A stretch of 64,000 nt of DNA from NCBI GenBank assembly GCA_002104945.1, contig MCFH01000076.1, positions 124,001-188,000 of the forward strand, written 5' to 3'. This document shows, piece by piece, positions 1-10,700 of the stretch (the stretch's first letter is position 1; the number at the start of each line of letters is the position of its first letter). Made by a program: the position numbers and the translations under genes. The notes beneath the pieces were generated by a model. That model worked only from the letters and a program-made list of their open reading frames with translations, was not told the DNA's origin and made no database searches. The DNA comes from Piromyces finnis. Taxonomy: Eukaryota; Neocallimastigomycota; Neocallimastigomycetes; Neocallimastigales; Neocallimastigaceae.

Positions 1-1567
1 ATCAGCACCACGTGGAAGCTTAACATCAAGAAGCTTTTCTAATTCTGGAATCATAGAAATACGACGGAATGGTGGAGTGAAATCAATCTTAATGGCTTCA
101 CCTTCTGGACCATTTGGATGGTATTCAATAACGTATGAACCAGTAATGTACTTAACCATACCAGAAACGAGCTTTTCAGTCATTTCCATAACATCATGCA
201 TATCAGCATAAGCCATATAGAATTCACAGGTGGTGAATTCTGGGTTGTGAGTTAAATCAATACTTTCATTACGGAATTGACGACCAATTTCGTAAACACG
301 GTCTAAACCACCAACAACAAGTTGCTTAAGATATAATTCTGGAGCAACACGCATGAAAAGATCTAAGTTTAAGTCATTGTGGTGAGTGATGAATGGCTTG
401 GCAGTAGCACCACCAGCAATCATATTCATCATTGGAGTTTCAACTTCAAGGAAACCTTGTTGGTCAAGGAAACGTCTTAAATAGTTAACAATCTTAGCAC
501 GAGTAATGAATTTATCTCTGACATAGTTGTTCATAATTAAATCGAGGAAACGGTTACGGTAACGAGATTCTTGATCCTTGAAACCGTAGTGAGCCTTTGG
601 TAACATACGTAAACATGGAGAAAGTAAAGTAATATCTTTACAGAAGATAGAAAGTTCACCCTTCTTAGACTTACCTGGGAAACCCTTAACACCAACGATA
701 TCACCACGTTGTAAAATATCGTGAGTTTCTTGGAAATCTCTTTCAGCGTAATCAATTTGGGCCATAATTTGAACCTTAACACCTTCAGAGTGGAGATCGT
801 AGAATCTAAGCTTGTTACCAGAAGATCTCTTGTTGTGAAGTCTACCGGCTAAAGTAACTTCAACATCAGTTAAATGTTCACCTTCCTTGAGGTTACTGAA
901 TTTTTCAATGAATTCTGGAATAGACATTGAAACATGGTATTTGTATGGGTATGGATTTGGTTGCTTTGATTCACGTAACTTTTGAATAGCCTTGCTACGG
1001 TTTTCAAAGTATTTAGTTGGATCAATGTCTTCTTCATTTTCCTTCTTTGGCTTTGGTGGAGCAGCAGCTAATTTGGCAGCCTTCTTGGCTTCCTTTTCTC
1101 TCATCTTAATTCTACGTTTCATTTCACTAATTATATATTTTAATTTAATAAATTTATTAGGATACCATAATTTATATACTTTATATTGACAAATAAATTA
1201 ATAAACATTTTAATAAAATCTCAGATTTAAACTTTTTAATAAAATAATATATCAATTGACCATAATAATTAAAATTATTATATTATATAAAATATTGAAA
1301 TATATATATCTAATTTTTTTTTTATTTTTATTTAGCTTTTTAGAATATCATTATTACTTTTTTTATATTATCTTATTAATAATTTAAGATCATTATACAA
1401 TTAATATTTTTTTATAATTTAAATTTTTAATTTACTTAATCCCAAATTTATATTGATATTATATTATAATTTACTTTAAAATTTATATTTTTTTTATTTT
1501 ATTCATTTTACCTTTTTGAAACGTATTCACCAGTAACTTCATCTAAGATCTTGTTTGGTTCAGACAT
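1..1567 (-). CDS. KRS1: Lysine--tRNA ligase, cytosolic class II (3' end outside window)
   Basis: Charges tRNA-Lys with lysine for cytosolic translation. Two exons: 1512-1567 (starts [11 protein letters not shown]) and 1-1126, separated by a 385-base GT..AG intron; the junction splits a Ser codon and keeps frame. About 394 residues are visible and the C-terminal catalytic part, including class II motif 3, lies beyond base 1. The order is a Lys/Glu-rich N-terminal extension typical of eukaryotic LysRS, an OB-fold tRNA-binding domain ([11 protein letters not shown] to the [10 protein letters not shown] strand), class II motif 1 around FLEVETPMM, then motif 2 around [17 protein letters not shown] with the ATP-contacting Arg. 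The [15 protein letters not shown] block is characteristic of LysRS rather than AspRS or AsnRS. No targeting peptide is seen, so it is probably cytosolic. Identity is near certain from these motifs; the exact start is supported by the short first exon and in-frame splice. Confidence 0.95.
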
Positions 1568-2361
1568 TTTGCTTAAATTTATATATTAATTTAATCGTTT
1601 TAAAATTAATATAATTTTTGTAGTGTATTTCTAAAAAAAAAAAAACATAGTAATAATATTTATGGTATGGCTTTAAAATTTTAAAATGTGATTGGCCGAT
1701 TTGTTAAAAATTAATTTATTATAAAGATTAATGAATAAATAAATGAATAAAATAAATAAATAATGAGATAAATTTTTAAAAAATAATTTTTAAAAATACA
1801 CAGTAAAATTTACAAAATATTAATGTTTAAAATTTTAGGTGGTTTCATTTGAATAAAAATTTTTATTTTTTCAGTTTTTTTATAATAAAAATTAATATAA
1901 AAATTAATATAAAATAAATTAATTGTGTTTTTTATGGTTTAGTAACAGTGTTAATTATATTCCCGACCTGTGTATTGAGAGAGAAATATAATCAAAGATA
2001 TTTAATTTTGTAATTATACTTCCCTCTAAGTGTTATATATTTTGCAAACTTGAAAAATGATTATATAAAATATTTTTATATATAATTATCAAAAACTTAA
2101 AGAAATGCTTAATAATCTAAAAATATTTTTTTTACTAAACTTTAAGTTAGTAATACTTATTGATAATAGTCTTGTAGTTATGAATATGACAAAATAATCA
2201 TTATTACAATATATTGATAAAAAGAAATTAAATATTATACTGCTATTCTTTCATTTTATTATTATTATTATTATTAATACAATTCATATATGATGATACC
2301 TATGTTTATGTTTTAAAAAATAATAAATTATTTTTACTAAAATATTTGAATTTTTACTTTT
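1568..2361. other. AT-rich intergenic stretch, no gene seen
   Basis: Upstream flank of the LysRS gene. It is almost entirely A/T with homopolymer runs. A small less AT-rich patch near 1960-1990 was inspected and resembles no gene or RNA. Confidence 0.6.
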
Positions 2362-2374
2362 ATAAATGCATTTA
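2362..2374. repeat. Left 13-bp target-site duplication (ATAAATGCATTTA)
   Basis: Identical to 2646-2658 on the other side of a compositionally distinct, poly(A)-tailed insert. It directly abuts the poly-T end. The target is itself nearly palindromic, which slightly weakens its value as evidence. Confidence 0.65.
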
Positions 2375-2645
2375 TTTTTTTTTTTTTTTTTTTTAACTTC
2401 CGAGTGCATTTCTCCCATCGATCAGAGTTAGCTCCAATGGTGGTTCTTAGAGAAACGTTGGCTCATTCCTATTGCTAGGTGGTTGTGACCCTCCTGGTCT
2501 GTCATATTGTTTCTTCAGCTTCGACGCTCACTTAATCCATGTACATTAGATGCATGTCGTTGTACGATATTTCACAACTACAATGCTAAGTCTCTTATAG
2601 TCAATTTGATCACGTGTCAACCGCCCCCTAATGTTTACACTTAAA
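2375..2645 (-). mobile_element. Short poly(A)-tailed non-coding retroposed element (SINE-like)
   Basis: An island of roughly balanced base composition in very AT-rich DNA. Read on the minus strand it is about 250 bases ending in GGAAGTT plus a run of about 20 A (the T run at 2375-2394). It is bounded by an identical 13-base direct repeat on each side (2362-2374 and 2646-2658), the signature of target-primed reverse transcription. No ORF of useful length is seen and no convincing internal Pol III A and B box was found, so it may be a SINE without a clear promoter, a retroposed structural RNA, or a 5'-truncated copy of a longer element. Its mobilising partner could be a LINE like that at 7773-12718; this is inference. 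Confidence 0.6.
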
Positions 2646-2658
2646 ATAAATGCATTTA
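2646..2658. repeat. Right 13-bp target-site duplication (ATAAATGCATTTA)
   Basis: Exact match to 2362-2374, marking the 5' border of the minus-strand insert. Confidence 0.65.
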
Positions 2659-4524
2659 ATCATTTATATTTTATTTATATTTAATTGTATACTTATTGCC
2701 TATTAATAAAAAAAAAAGTTAAAATTTAATTAATAAATAATTTTGCTTTATTTTCATAAAGATTCTGTTATTCATGATTTAAATAAAAACTTTTAATTTT
2801 TCTAATAATAAGTAGTGTTTTATTATTAATTATTATTATACTGCATTATTTAATTATTAATAATTTTATGTATTTTTTTTATTATTCAACTAATTATTTA
2901 ATCTTTGACATTTTTTATATTTTTATTTTTTATTTTTATTATATTTTAATTTATATAAAATTCACTTTACAATGAAGTAATTGTTTATAACAAATAAAAC
3001 CTTTTTTATTTTTACATTTATATTTAAATTTATTATATAATAAAAGCATAGTAAAAAAAAAATACATTCGAATATCAAAAATATTTTAAATTTTTGTAAT
3101 AGTTTTTTTTTTTTTTTTTACATATAACCTTTTAAAGTTATTTTTATATATATACTATTTAAATTTAAATATTAATTTATTATTATAAACAAAATATTGG
3201 AACCAATTTAATTTGGTTTTAATAAACCAACACCTATTATATTTATGAATATTTTCATCAAGTATTATGAACTTTGGATATATATTGATAATATTTGTAT
3301 ATCTTTTTAATAAACTATTTTCTCTAATATATAAATATACTTTTACACAGGTGTATTTATTTATATAATCAATTATTATAAACCATTAAGACTATTCATA
3401 TTTATTTTATAAAAGTATTTATTTTTTCTTTAAATAAGATATTTTTATCTCCAGTCAGTTTTAATAATAGCAATTTTAAATATATATAAAAAGATTAATA
3501 GATTTAAAACTGTATGTGATGATATAATTTTAATTTTATTTTCAATTTTATTTAAATCATTTAATATGATAATATATATCATCAATACTTTTATATTTTC
3601 TAAACAATTTATTAAAAGGGCTATGAATAGTTCAACTTTTTGAATAACTTATTTGAAAGCCATTATTAAATAAAGATATTTTAATTTTCATGTTCTATAA
3701 ATGAATTTTGATAATATTTTATAATTTTAGTATAATGTATATATAAGAAGAAGAAAATGCATTTTTGTAACATAAAATCAAATAATTGAAAATTAATAGA
3801 TATTATTTTACAAGATGTGAATCAATTGATGTTTATTTACTTGAATAATTTAAACAATATAATACAAATAATACTATTATTTGTATCTCTTTCAGAAATT
3901 ATAATTTTATATTTGATAATTCTTATATTTTCATAACAACATCTAATAATTATATAATTAACCGACTTCTTAACCTCCATCTTTATACTTTATCAAATAT
4001 TAAGGTATAAATCATAACTAAATATTATTCATCAGATATTTCAAATATTTGAAAATAAAAATGAATTCAATTATATATTAATTTATATTTTCATATCGCA
4101 TTAAATATAAAATTAATTGATATTCCAGTAAAAAAAAACAAAAGTTTTTATATAAGTTATTGCTAAAATATTAATTATCTCGTACTTTATTTGTTTTGCT
4201 AATTATCTAAAGTTTTTTTTTTTTTACTATAATATATATTTTGTATATTTAAATTTTATTTATAGATTTTTAATGACTTTTTGAAAAATTCGAATACATC
4301 AAACTATGCTTATTACTATTATTGTTTTATATGTTTTAAATTTATAATAAATTCTAATTTCAAAAATAGATAGATTTATAGTATAGAGTGACATTATAGC
4401 AATTCAAAATCCAGTAATATTAACACTTCAAAAAAAAAAAAAACTATATGAACTTAATAAAAGAGAAGTAATATTAATAATGGAGTAAATGTAATTTAAT
4501 AATAACTAATAACCTTATACCAAC

Positions 4525-4767
<243 letters not shown>

Positions 4768-5065
4768 GAATTAGAGTAATAATAATAATATTTTTAGAGT
4801 AATAACAATATGATGCTAAACATATTTTTATATTACACATTAAAAAATTACTACAACACATTTTAAGCATTCTTTTTTGTTTAGAAACTGTAACTATATC
4901 TTTTTTATTTTTACCTTATTATAAATCTCCTTACTTTTTCTTTTCTTTTTTATTTTTTTCATATGTACTTTGAAGTTTTATGACACTTTGGATTATTTCT
5001 ATAATAAAATATTTAATCCGTCAAAAGAAAAAACTTTAATTGGATTATAACATTTTAAATCTTTT

Positions 5066-5076
5066 AAATAAATGAA

Positions 5077-5115
<39 letters not shown>

Positions 5116-5169
5116 ATGAATAAATGAATAAATAAATGAATAAATAAATGAATAAATAAATAAATAAAT
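5066..5169. repeat. (AAAT)n tetranucleotide array with AATG variants
   Basis: About 26 AAAT units with several ATGA variant units interspersed in a near-regular order in the second half, showing the array has expanded in blocks. Confidence 0.95.
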
Positions 5170-5752
5170 TTTTTGACATCTTAAAAAGAATTTTAAAGAA
5201 AAAAATCTTAAATTTTTTTCTTTAAAATTCCTTTTTTTAATTTATTTTTTAGACATCTGGAAAAATTTTTAGTAAAAAAGAACTGCCACAATGATTTATG
5301 AATAATAAATACACTAAAAATAAATAATAATATTTTATAATTATCCTTTCTAAATAATATTTCTATCTTGTATATTCAATTTTCAATTAATCTAATTATA
5401 TAAAGTAATTGTTCACTTTTAAAAGAAAAAATGTACTTTTAAGAATTTATTCAATGTACCTGATCATGTCAAAAAAATATTTCGATCATTTTTTATATAA
5501 CGTTTAAAATAAGATTTTATATTAAATTTTTATTATAATATATTGATATACAATAAATTAATTTATTTTAATATATTATATTATATAAATAATATATGAT
5601 TAGTATTAGTTTTAATTTATTTTATTATAAATTTAAATATATTTAAAACAATAATCAAAAAATCAAAAAATCAAAAAATCATAATTTTCTAATTTAAATT
5701 AATATTTAATGTATTATTCATTTTATAAATAAAGTTTAATTAAAGAGATGAG

Positions 5753-5761
5753 TATATAAAG
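5753..5761 (+). promoter_or_regulatory. Candidate TATA box (TATATAAAG)
   Basis: Lies about 90 bases before the start codon of the peroxiredoxin-glutaredoxin gene and is followed by a less AT-rich patch (AAGCCATTTACC). The spacing suits a TATA element with a 5' UTR of about 60 bases. In such AT-rich DNA a chance match is easy. Confidence 0.3.
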
Positions 5762-5849
5762 AAGCCATTTACCTTTATTTATTTTAAAAAAACAATTTAA
5801 TTTAAAAATAAATTTAAAAGTTTATATTAATTTATTAATAAAATAAAAA

Positions 5850-6750
5850 ATGAGTTTCCCAAACGTTGAAGGTCAAACTGTTCCAAGTGTTACTTGGGTT
5901 CACAGAGTTAACAACCAATGGACTAAACTTACTACTGATGAAGTTTTCAAGGGTAAGAGAGTTGTAGTTTTCTCTCTTCCAGGTGCTTTCACTCCAACTT
6001 GTTCTTCTTCTCACCTTCCACGTTATGAAGAATTATACGAAACTATTAAGAGTGCCGCCAATATTGATGAAATTTATTGTATTTCTGTCAATGATACTTT
6101 TGTTATGTAAGTAAAACTATAATATATTGTTAATAATAATAATAATAATAAAAATAAAAAATGTCGTGTTCATAAAAAGAAATACGAAGAAAAAAAATTT
6201 TTTTTTTGAAAATATGAATAATTTATTAATAATGATAATTAAAAAATAATAATTTATTAGGAATGAATGGGCCAAGGATCAAGGTATTGAACACATCAAA
6301 CTTATTCCAGATGGTAATGGTGAATTTACTGAAAAGCTTGGTTTCTTAGTTGATAAGAAGGACTTAGGTTTTGGTAAGCGTTCATGGAGATACTCTATGT
6401 TCGTTGAAGATGGTGTTGTCAAGAAGTTATTCTGTGAACCAGTTAAGGAAGGTGATCCATTTGAAGTTTCTGATGCCGATACTATGCTTGATTACCTTGC
6501 TCCAAATACTGTTAGACCAAAGGTTTGTACCATCTTTGCTCGTGTTGGTTGTCCATACTGTGCTAAAGCTAAGGCTCTTTTACAATCTAAGGGTATTAAA
6601 TATGAAGAAATTACTGTTGCTCGTCATGGTCTTACTTCCAGAACCTTAAGAGCTGTTGCTAACGCTTCTACTGTTCCACAAGTCTTCATTGACGGAAAAT
6701 TAATTGGTGGTAGTGAAGCTTTAGAAAAATACTTTGCTGAAGGAAATTAA
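5850..6750 (+). CDS. Peroxiredoxin-glutaredoxin fusion (hybrid Prx5)
   Basis: A thiol peroxidase of the Prx5/AhpC-TSA class fused to its own glutaredoxin reductant, so glutathione can supply electrons for peroxide reduction within one polypeptide. Exons 5850-6106 and 6261-6750 join inside the Met codon of [14 protein letters not shown] and give 248 residues; the intron is GTAAGT..TTATTAG. The peroxidatic cysteine is Cys51 in PGAFTPTCS; the glutaredoxin active site CPYC is at about residues 183-186, followed by [14 protein letters not shown], the cis-Pro and glutathione-binding segment. No targeting signal is seen. Known fusions of this exact order are mainly bacterial (the Haemophilus PGdx type), so bacterial ancestry is plausible; the spliceosomal intron shows the gene is now nuclear. 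A peroxidase makes sense for an oxygen-sensitive organism that meets oxygen transiently. Function is confident, origin is not. Confidence 0.93.
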
Positions 6751-7117
6751 ATTTTTTAATTCGATATACCAATTAATATTTAAATTTTAATATTTTCCAA
6801 TTAAGCTTAAAATGGAAAAATATAAATTTGTAAATTTTTGAAAAAAAAACAAAAAAACAAAAAAACAAAAAAAACAAAAAACAAACCTATTTGTAAATTA
6901 TCGCATAAAATAAATATTGTTAATAAAAATCTTTTTAAAAAAATAATAATTAGAAAAAAGTTACATTATTGTAAAAAAAATATTTTGTTAATCCATAATG
7001 ATAATATTATAAAATTATTTTTATATTTTTTGTAAATTTTAAAGTATTTAAAATATTGAAAAATGCAATCTCTACTGTAAATCAAATATAATTGTAAATA
7101 AGTAAAAGTAACTTTTA
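6751..7117. other. AT-rich 3' flank, no gene seen
   Basis: 3' UTR and flank of the peroxiredoxin gene, with an AAAAAAC-type A-rich tract at 6841-6885. The 65-codon open frame inside is Lys/Asn/Ile low complexity and is not supported. Confidence 0.5.
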
Positions 7118-7405
7118 CAATGCTCAAATGGTTTTAAAGCGAATAACCAAGAGCGTAAATAAGAAACAGTAAGATAGGCCAATTAGAGCCAGTGTAACCA
7201 ATGAAAATTATAATTTTGTCTTATGACAAAATTTTGATCTTTGAAGCAGAGTTGGAAGTCAGATTCAATTTATATCTTTGAGAATAATCATGACCTTTTT
7301 TTTAATTAAAAGGACTAGAATACACGATTACTATTTTTTATTCATTTGCTTTTAAATACATGTATCAAAAATTTTAATTAAAATAATAATAGTGGTTTTA
7401 AATTA
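7118..7405 (+). mobile_element. Decayed 3' fragment of the adjacent LINE family
   Basis: Clearly similar to about 12343-12675, the last codons plus 3' UTR of the LINE beginning 370 bases downstream. Shared landmarks in the same order include CCAAGAGCG, GAAACAGTAAGA, AGGCCA, AACCAATG, CATAATTTTGT-like sequence, AAAATTTTGATCTTTG, TTGGAAGTCA, GACTAGAATACA-like sequence, TTTTTATTCATTTG and TACATGTAT..TTTTAATTAAA. Many substitutions and small indels separate the two, so this is an older 5'-truncated insertion (or a relic of one) in the same orientation. No target-site duplication could be defined. Confidence 0.8.
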
Positions 7406-7758
7406 TTGCTTTTTTTTTTTTTTTATTATTATTATTATTTTTTAAAGAAAGAAAAAAAAAAAAACATTTAAAAGTCATATTCTAGTATAATAGTGATTTT
7501 AAAAATTCTAAAAATAAAATTTTATATTTTTTAATTATATATATTATTGCTCTATTAAAGAAGAATAGGATTTTAAAATATTTATTAAAAAAAAGATTTG
7601 TGTTTTTATTTTTTTTTTTTTTTTTATTAAAACATGTTAAAATTATAAAATATTTAAAATGTATTTGTTACCATTAAAAAACAAAAACAAAAACAAAAAA
7701 CATTGGTTAACAGAATGTACTATGAAAGATAAAAATAATTATTTGGATTATTTATGAT
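7406..7758. other. AT-rich spacer between LINE fragment and full LINE
   Basis: Homopolymers, an ATT array near 7424-7440 and an AAAAAC-type tract near 7676-7702 are present; no gene is seen. Some of it may be the degenerate tail of the older LINE fragment. Confidence 0.5.
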
Positions 7759-7772
7759 TTGATTCTTTTTTT
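7759..7772. repeat. Left 14-bp target-site duplication of LINE (TTGATTCTTTTTTT)
   Basis: Identical to 12719-12732, which directly follows the poly(A) tail of the LINE. This sets the element's 5' border at about 7773. Confidence 0.7.
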
Positions 7773-10700
7773 AAACTTTAAACAAAGCATCGTAACAATT
7801 TTTGTACTATCCAGTACTTTTAAGAAGAGAGAGAGAGACAGATTTTTTTTCCATATACGTTATATTTATAATTTTTATTAGTATTTATTTTATATTCAAT
7901 ATTTTTAATTAGAATTTATTATCATGTCAGTCCTTTATATTAAAGACAAGAATTATATCAGACGTGGTACCCGGTCTTATGGTATCCCCTTAGATGATAT
8001 TCGCTCCTTCTTTATCCGTGGTATTCGATCATGGTCAGTAAATATGCTATGGGAAAAACTCGAGGTTATTCTAGAAGATAAATTTAATTCAGTTATTAGT
8101 GTTAAATATTTTCAGACTTTCAATGATCACTTTTTCTTAGTCAAGGTTCATGGTTCATCGAAAGATTGTATTAAAATCTTACACATGTTAAAGAAGAAAC
8201 TTTCAGTTACCTCAATTTCCTTTTCAGCTCGTAGTAGAAGGAATCACAAATACACTTTTTCCACTCTCAAACGTAAAATTTTAGTTTCTAATAAACATCA
8301 ACATTCTATTCAACAATCATTTCAACAATCAGTTCAACAATCAGTTCAACAATCTCATCAACAATCCGATCTTCAACAAGATCTTCAACAGGATCTTCAA
8401 CAAGTTTCCCATCATGAAAATATTCCAGATCTACAGCAAACACAATTTCAATCTCAACATTCAACAATTAATTCTAATAGCTCTATCAACTCTGATAACA
8501 GTTCAATAGTTGATAGTTCTTCAGTTTCACAGCCATCTAGTAATAGTTCTACTTATTCCTCTGATGCATCATCCATTAATAACGATGACTTTAATAATAA
8601 TAATAATAGCAACGATTCTTCCTCATCCAACAAGCCTGATAACTTTTCTTTTTGTCTTAGTTGGAACACCAATGGGTGGAATCACGAAAAGAGAGATAGT
8701 ATTAGCTATTTCACAGCTATTTTCAAACCATTATTCTTATGTTTCCAAGAAACTGGTAATGGTTCTGGATCGAATACAGATTATCCTTGTCGTGTTACTT
8801 TGCGAAACTATAGACACTTTTTCAAGAAAGCTGACGAATCAGTTCCGGGAATGAGAGGTTTATATTTAGGTTTTCACAATTCATGTCAAGCCTCACTTGA
8901 AAACTTCTCTGGAAAGTATATTATTTCTATTTATACTTTTAGTCTCTGGAATAGATTCAAATGCTCGATTGGAAATGTTTATATGCCTCATAGTCATCAC
9001 AACATCTATGTTGATCATGCAAAGTTAGAAGTTCGCTTGTGGTTACAAACTCATTCATCCCATCCATCGATTCTTGTTGGTGATTTTAATATGTCTAAAG
9101 TAAAATTATCCAACTGGTTATCAACTAATGGATTAGGAGATTGGGAAATTCTTCCGCTTAGAGGGTCTACTATCTCTTGGACTCGAGGTGATCAATCTTC
9201 CGACATTGACCATGCTCTTATCAATTCGAAGATGAAAGATCTTGTTCACTCAGGATCATTTATAAATAATTTTTATCCTGTATCAGACCATAAGCCACTT
9301 CTTATTAATGGTAAAATTATTCCTATGGAAGATTTTTCTAATGACTTTAATGTTCCTAAGAAAATTCTGAAATGGAATAGATTAAAATGTATTGAGGAAA
9401 AGGAATCTATTCTCAGTCATAATAAATTCCAAATACTTTCAGCAAAATCCAGCGATCCTAATGTTTCTACAGATGAACTTTCCAAAGAGTTTACTTCAAC
9501 TGCTTTTTCAATTGCAGACGAGCTCAGTATTACCTCAGCAAATAATGTTATAAAGTCTTCATTTCATATTTCACAACAAATTTTTAATCTTCAAAAAATC
9601 AAAATGAAGTTGTATAAGAGATTTAAAAAAGAAAGAATTTATGATATAGATGAATTTATTAAAAGAATTAAAATCTACCGTAAACTCATTGATTACATCC
9701 ACAAAAGATGTAATGAATTTAGGAAGCAAGAATATCTTCATTGGATTAAAACAGGATGTGAGTATATGAAGAGTCATAATCCTAAGAAGGCCTGGAAATG
9801 GATCAAGAAAACTGCAAAAATTGGAAAAGATTCTTTCTTTATTGCTCAACCAATTAAAAATAAAAATGGAGAATTAGTTGTTGCTACGGAAGAACAACTA
9901 GATGTGTGGCATGATCATTTCGAAAATCTTGCATCAGACCCAAGTGGTGTAAGTCTTGATTTGGAGCATTGGTATGAAGAACCAACGAATAAACGTTTTT
10001 CACTTCCTATGCTTGATGAGTGGGATATCAACCAAGATATTAGTATTGATGAAGTCAAGTCAGCTATCCTCACTACTCCAAATTATAAAGCATCAGGTCC
10101 GGATGGTATTCCAATTGAATTTTACAAAGCATTAGTTCCATCAAGTAATGATTCTAATAATGCTACAGGTAATAATTCTTCTGGTAATACTACTTCAGAT
10201 AATGATGCTCATGGTTTAAATTTTATTCTTAAATTATTCAACCGTATTTGGGATGGAGATTTCCCCAACTCATGGAATGAATCCAGTATTGTTTCTATTC
10301 CTAAGAAGGGAGATTTGACAGATTGTGATAACTATCGAGGTATATCACTTATCAATAATGGCATTAAGTTGATTTCCAAAATTGTCACCACTAGAATCTC
10401 AGAATATGGTTTAAAGAATAAATTCATTAGACCTGAACAATTTGGTTTTCGAAAAAAGGAAGAAAGTATCAGTCTTTTCATTTCAATCCAAGAAATATGC
10501 CGTAGACGTCAATTAGATAATAAAGAGACATATTTGGCCTTTTTAGATCTCAGGAAAGCATACGATTCAGTCCCAATCGGTAATATTCTCCATAAATTAG
10601 ATTGTTTAGGAATCCGAGGTAAGAGTCTACAATTTATCAAAAATTTATATTTAACATCTAAGGCTAATGTCAAATTAGATGGACAATTCTCGAAATCTTT

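Noticed and set aside
2375-2645. A small protein gene in the balanced-composition island
   Set aside because: No frame of useful length in any direction; the poly(A) end and flanking direct repeats fit a retroposed element better.
6838-7035. 65-codon Lys/Asn/Ile frame after the peroxiredoxin gene
   Set aside because: Low-complexity translation of an A-rich 3' flank.
8510-8854. 114-codon plus frame within the LINE
   Set aside because: Out-of-frame shadow of the long LINE ORF, without domain content.
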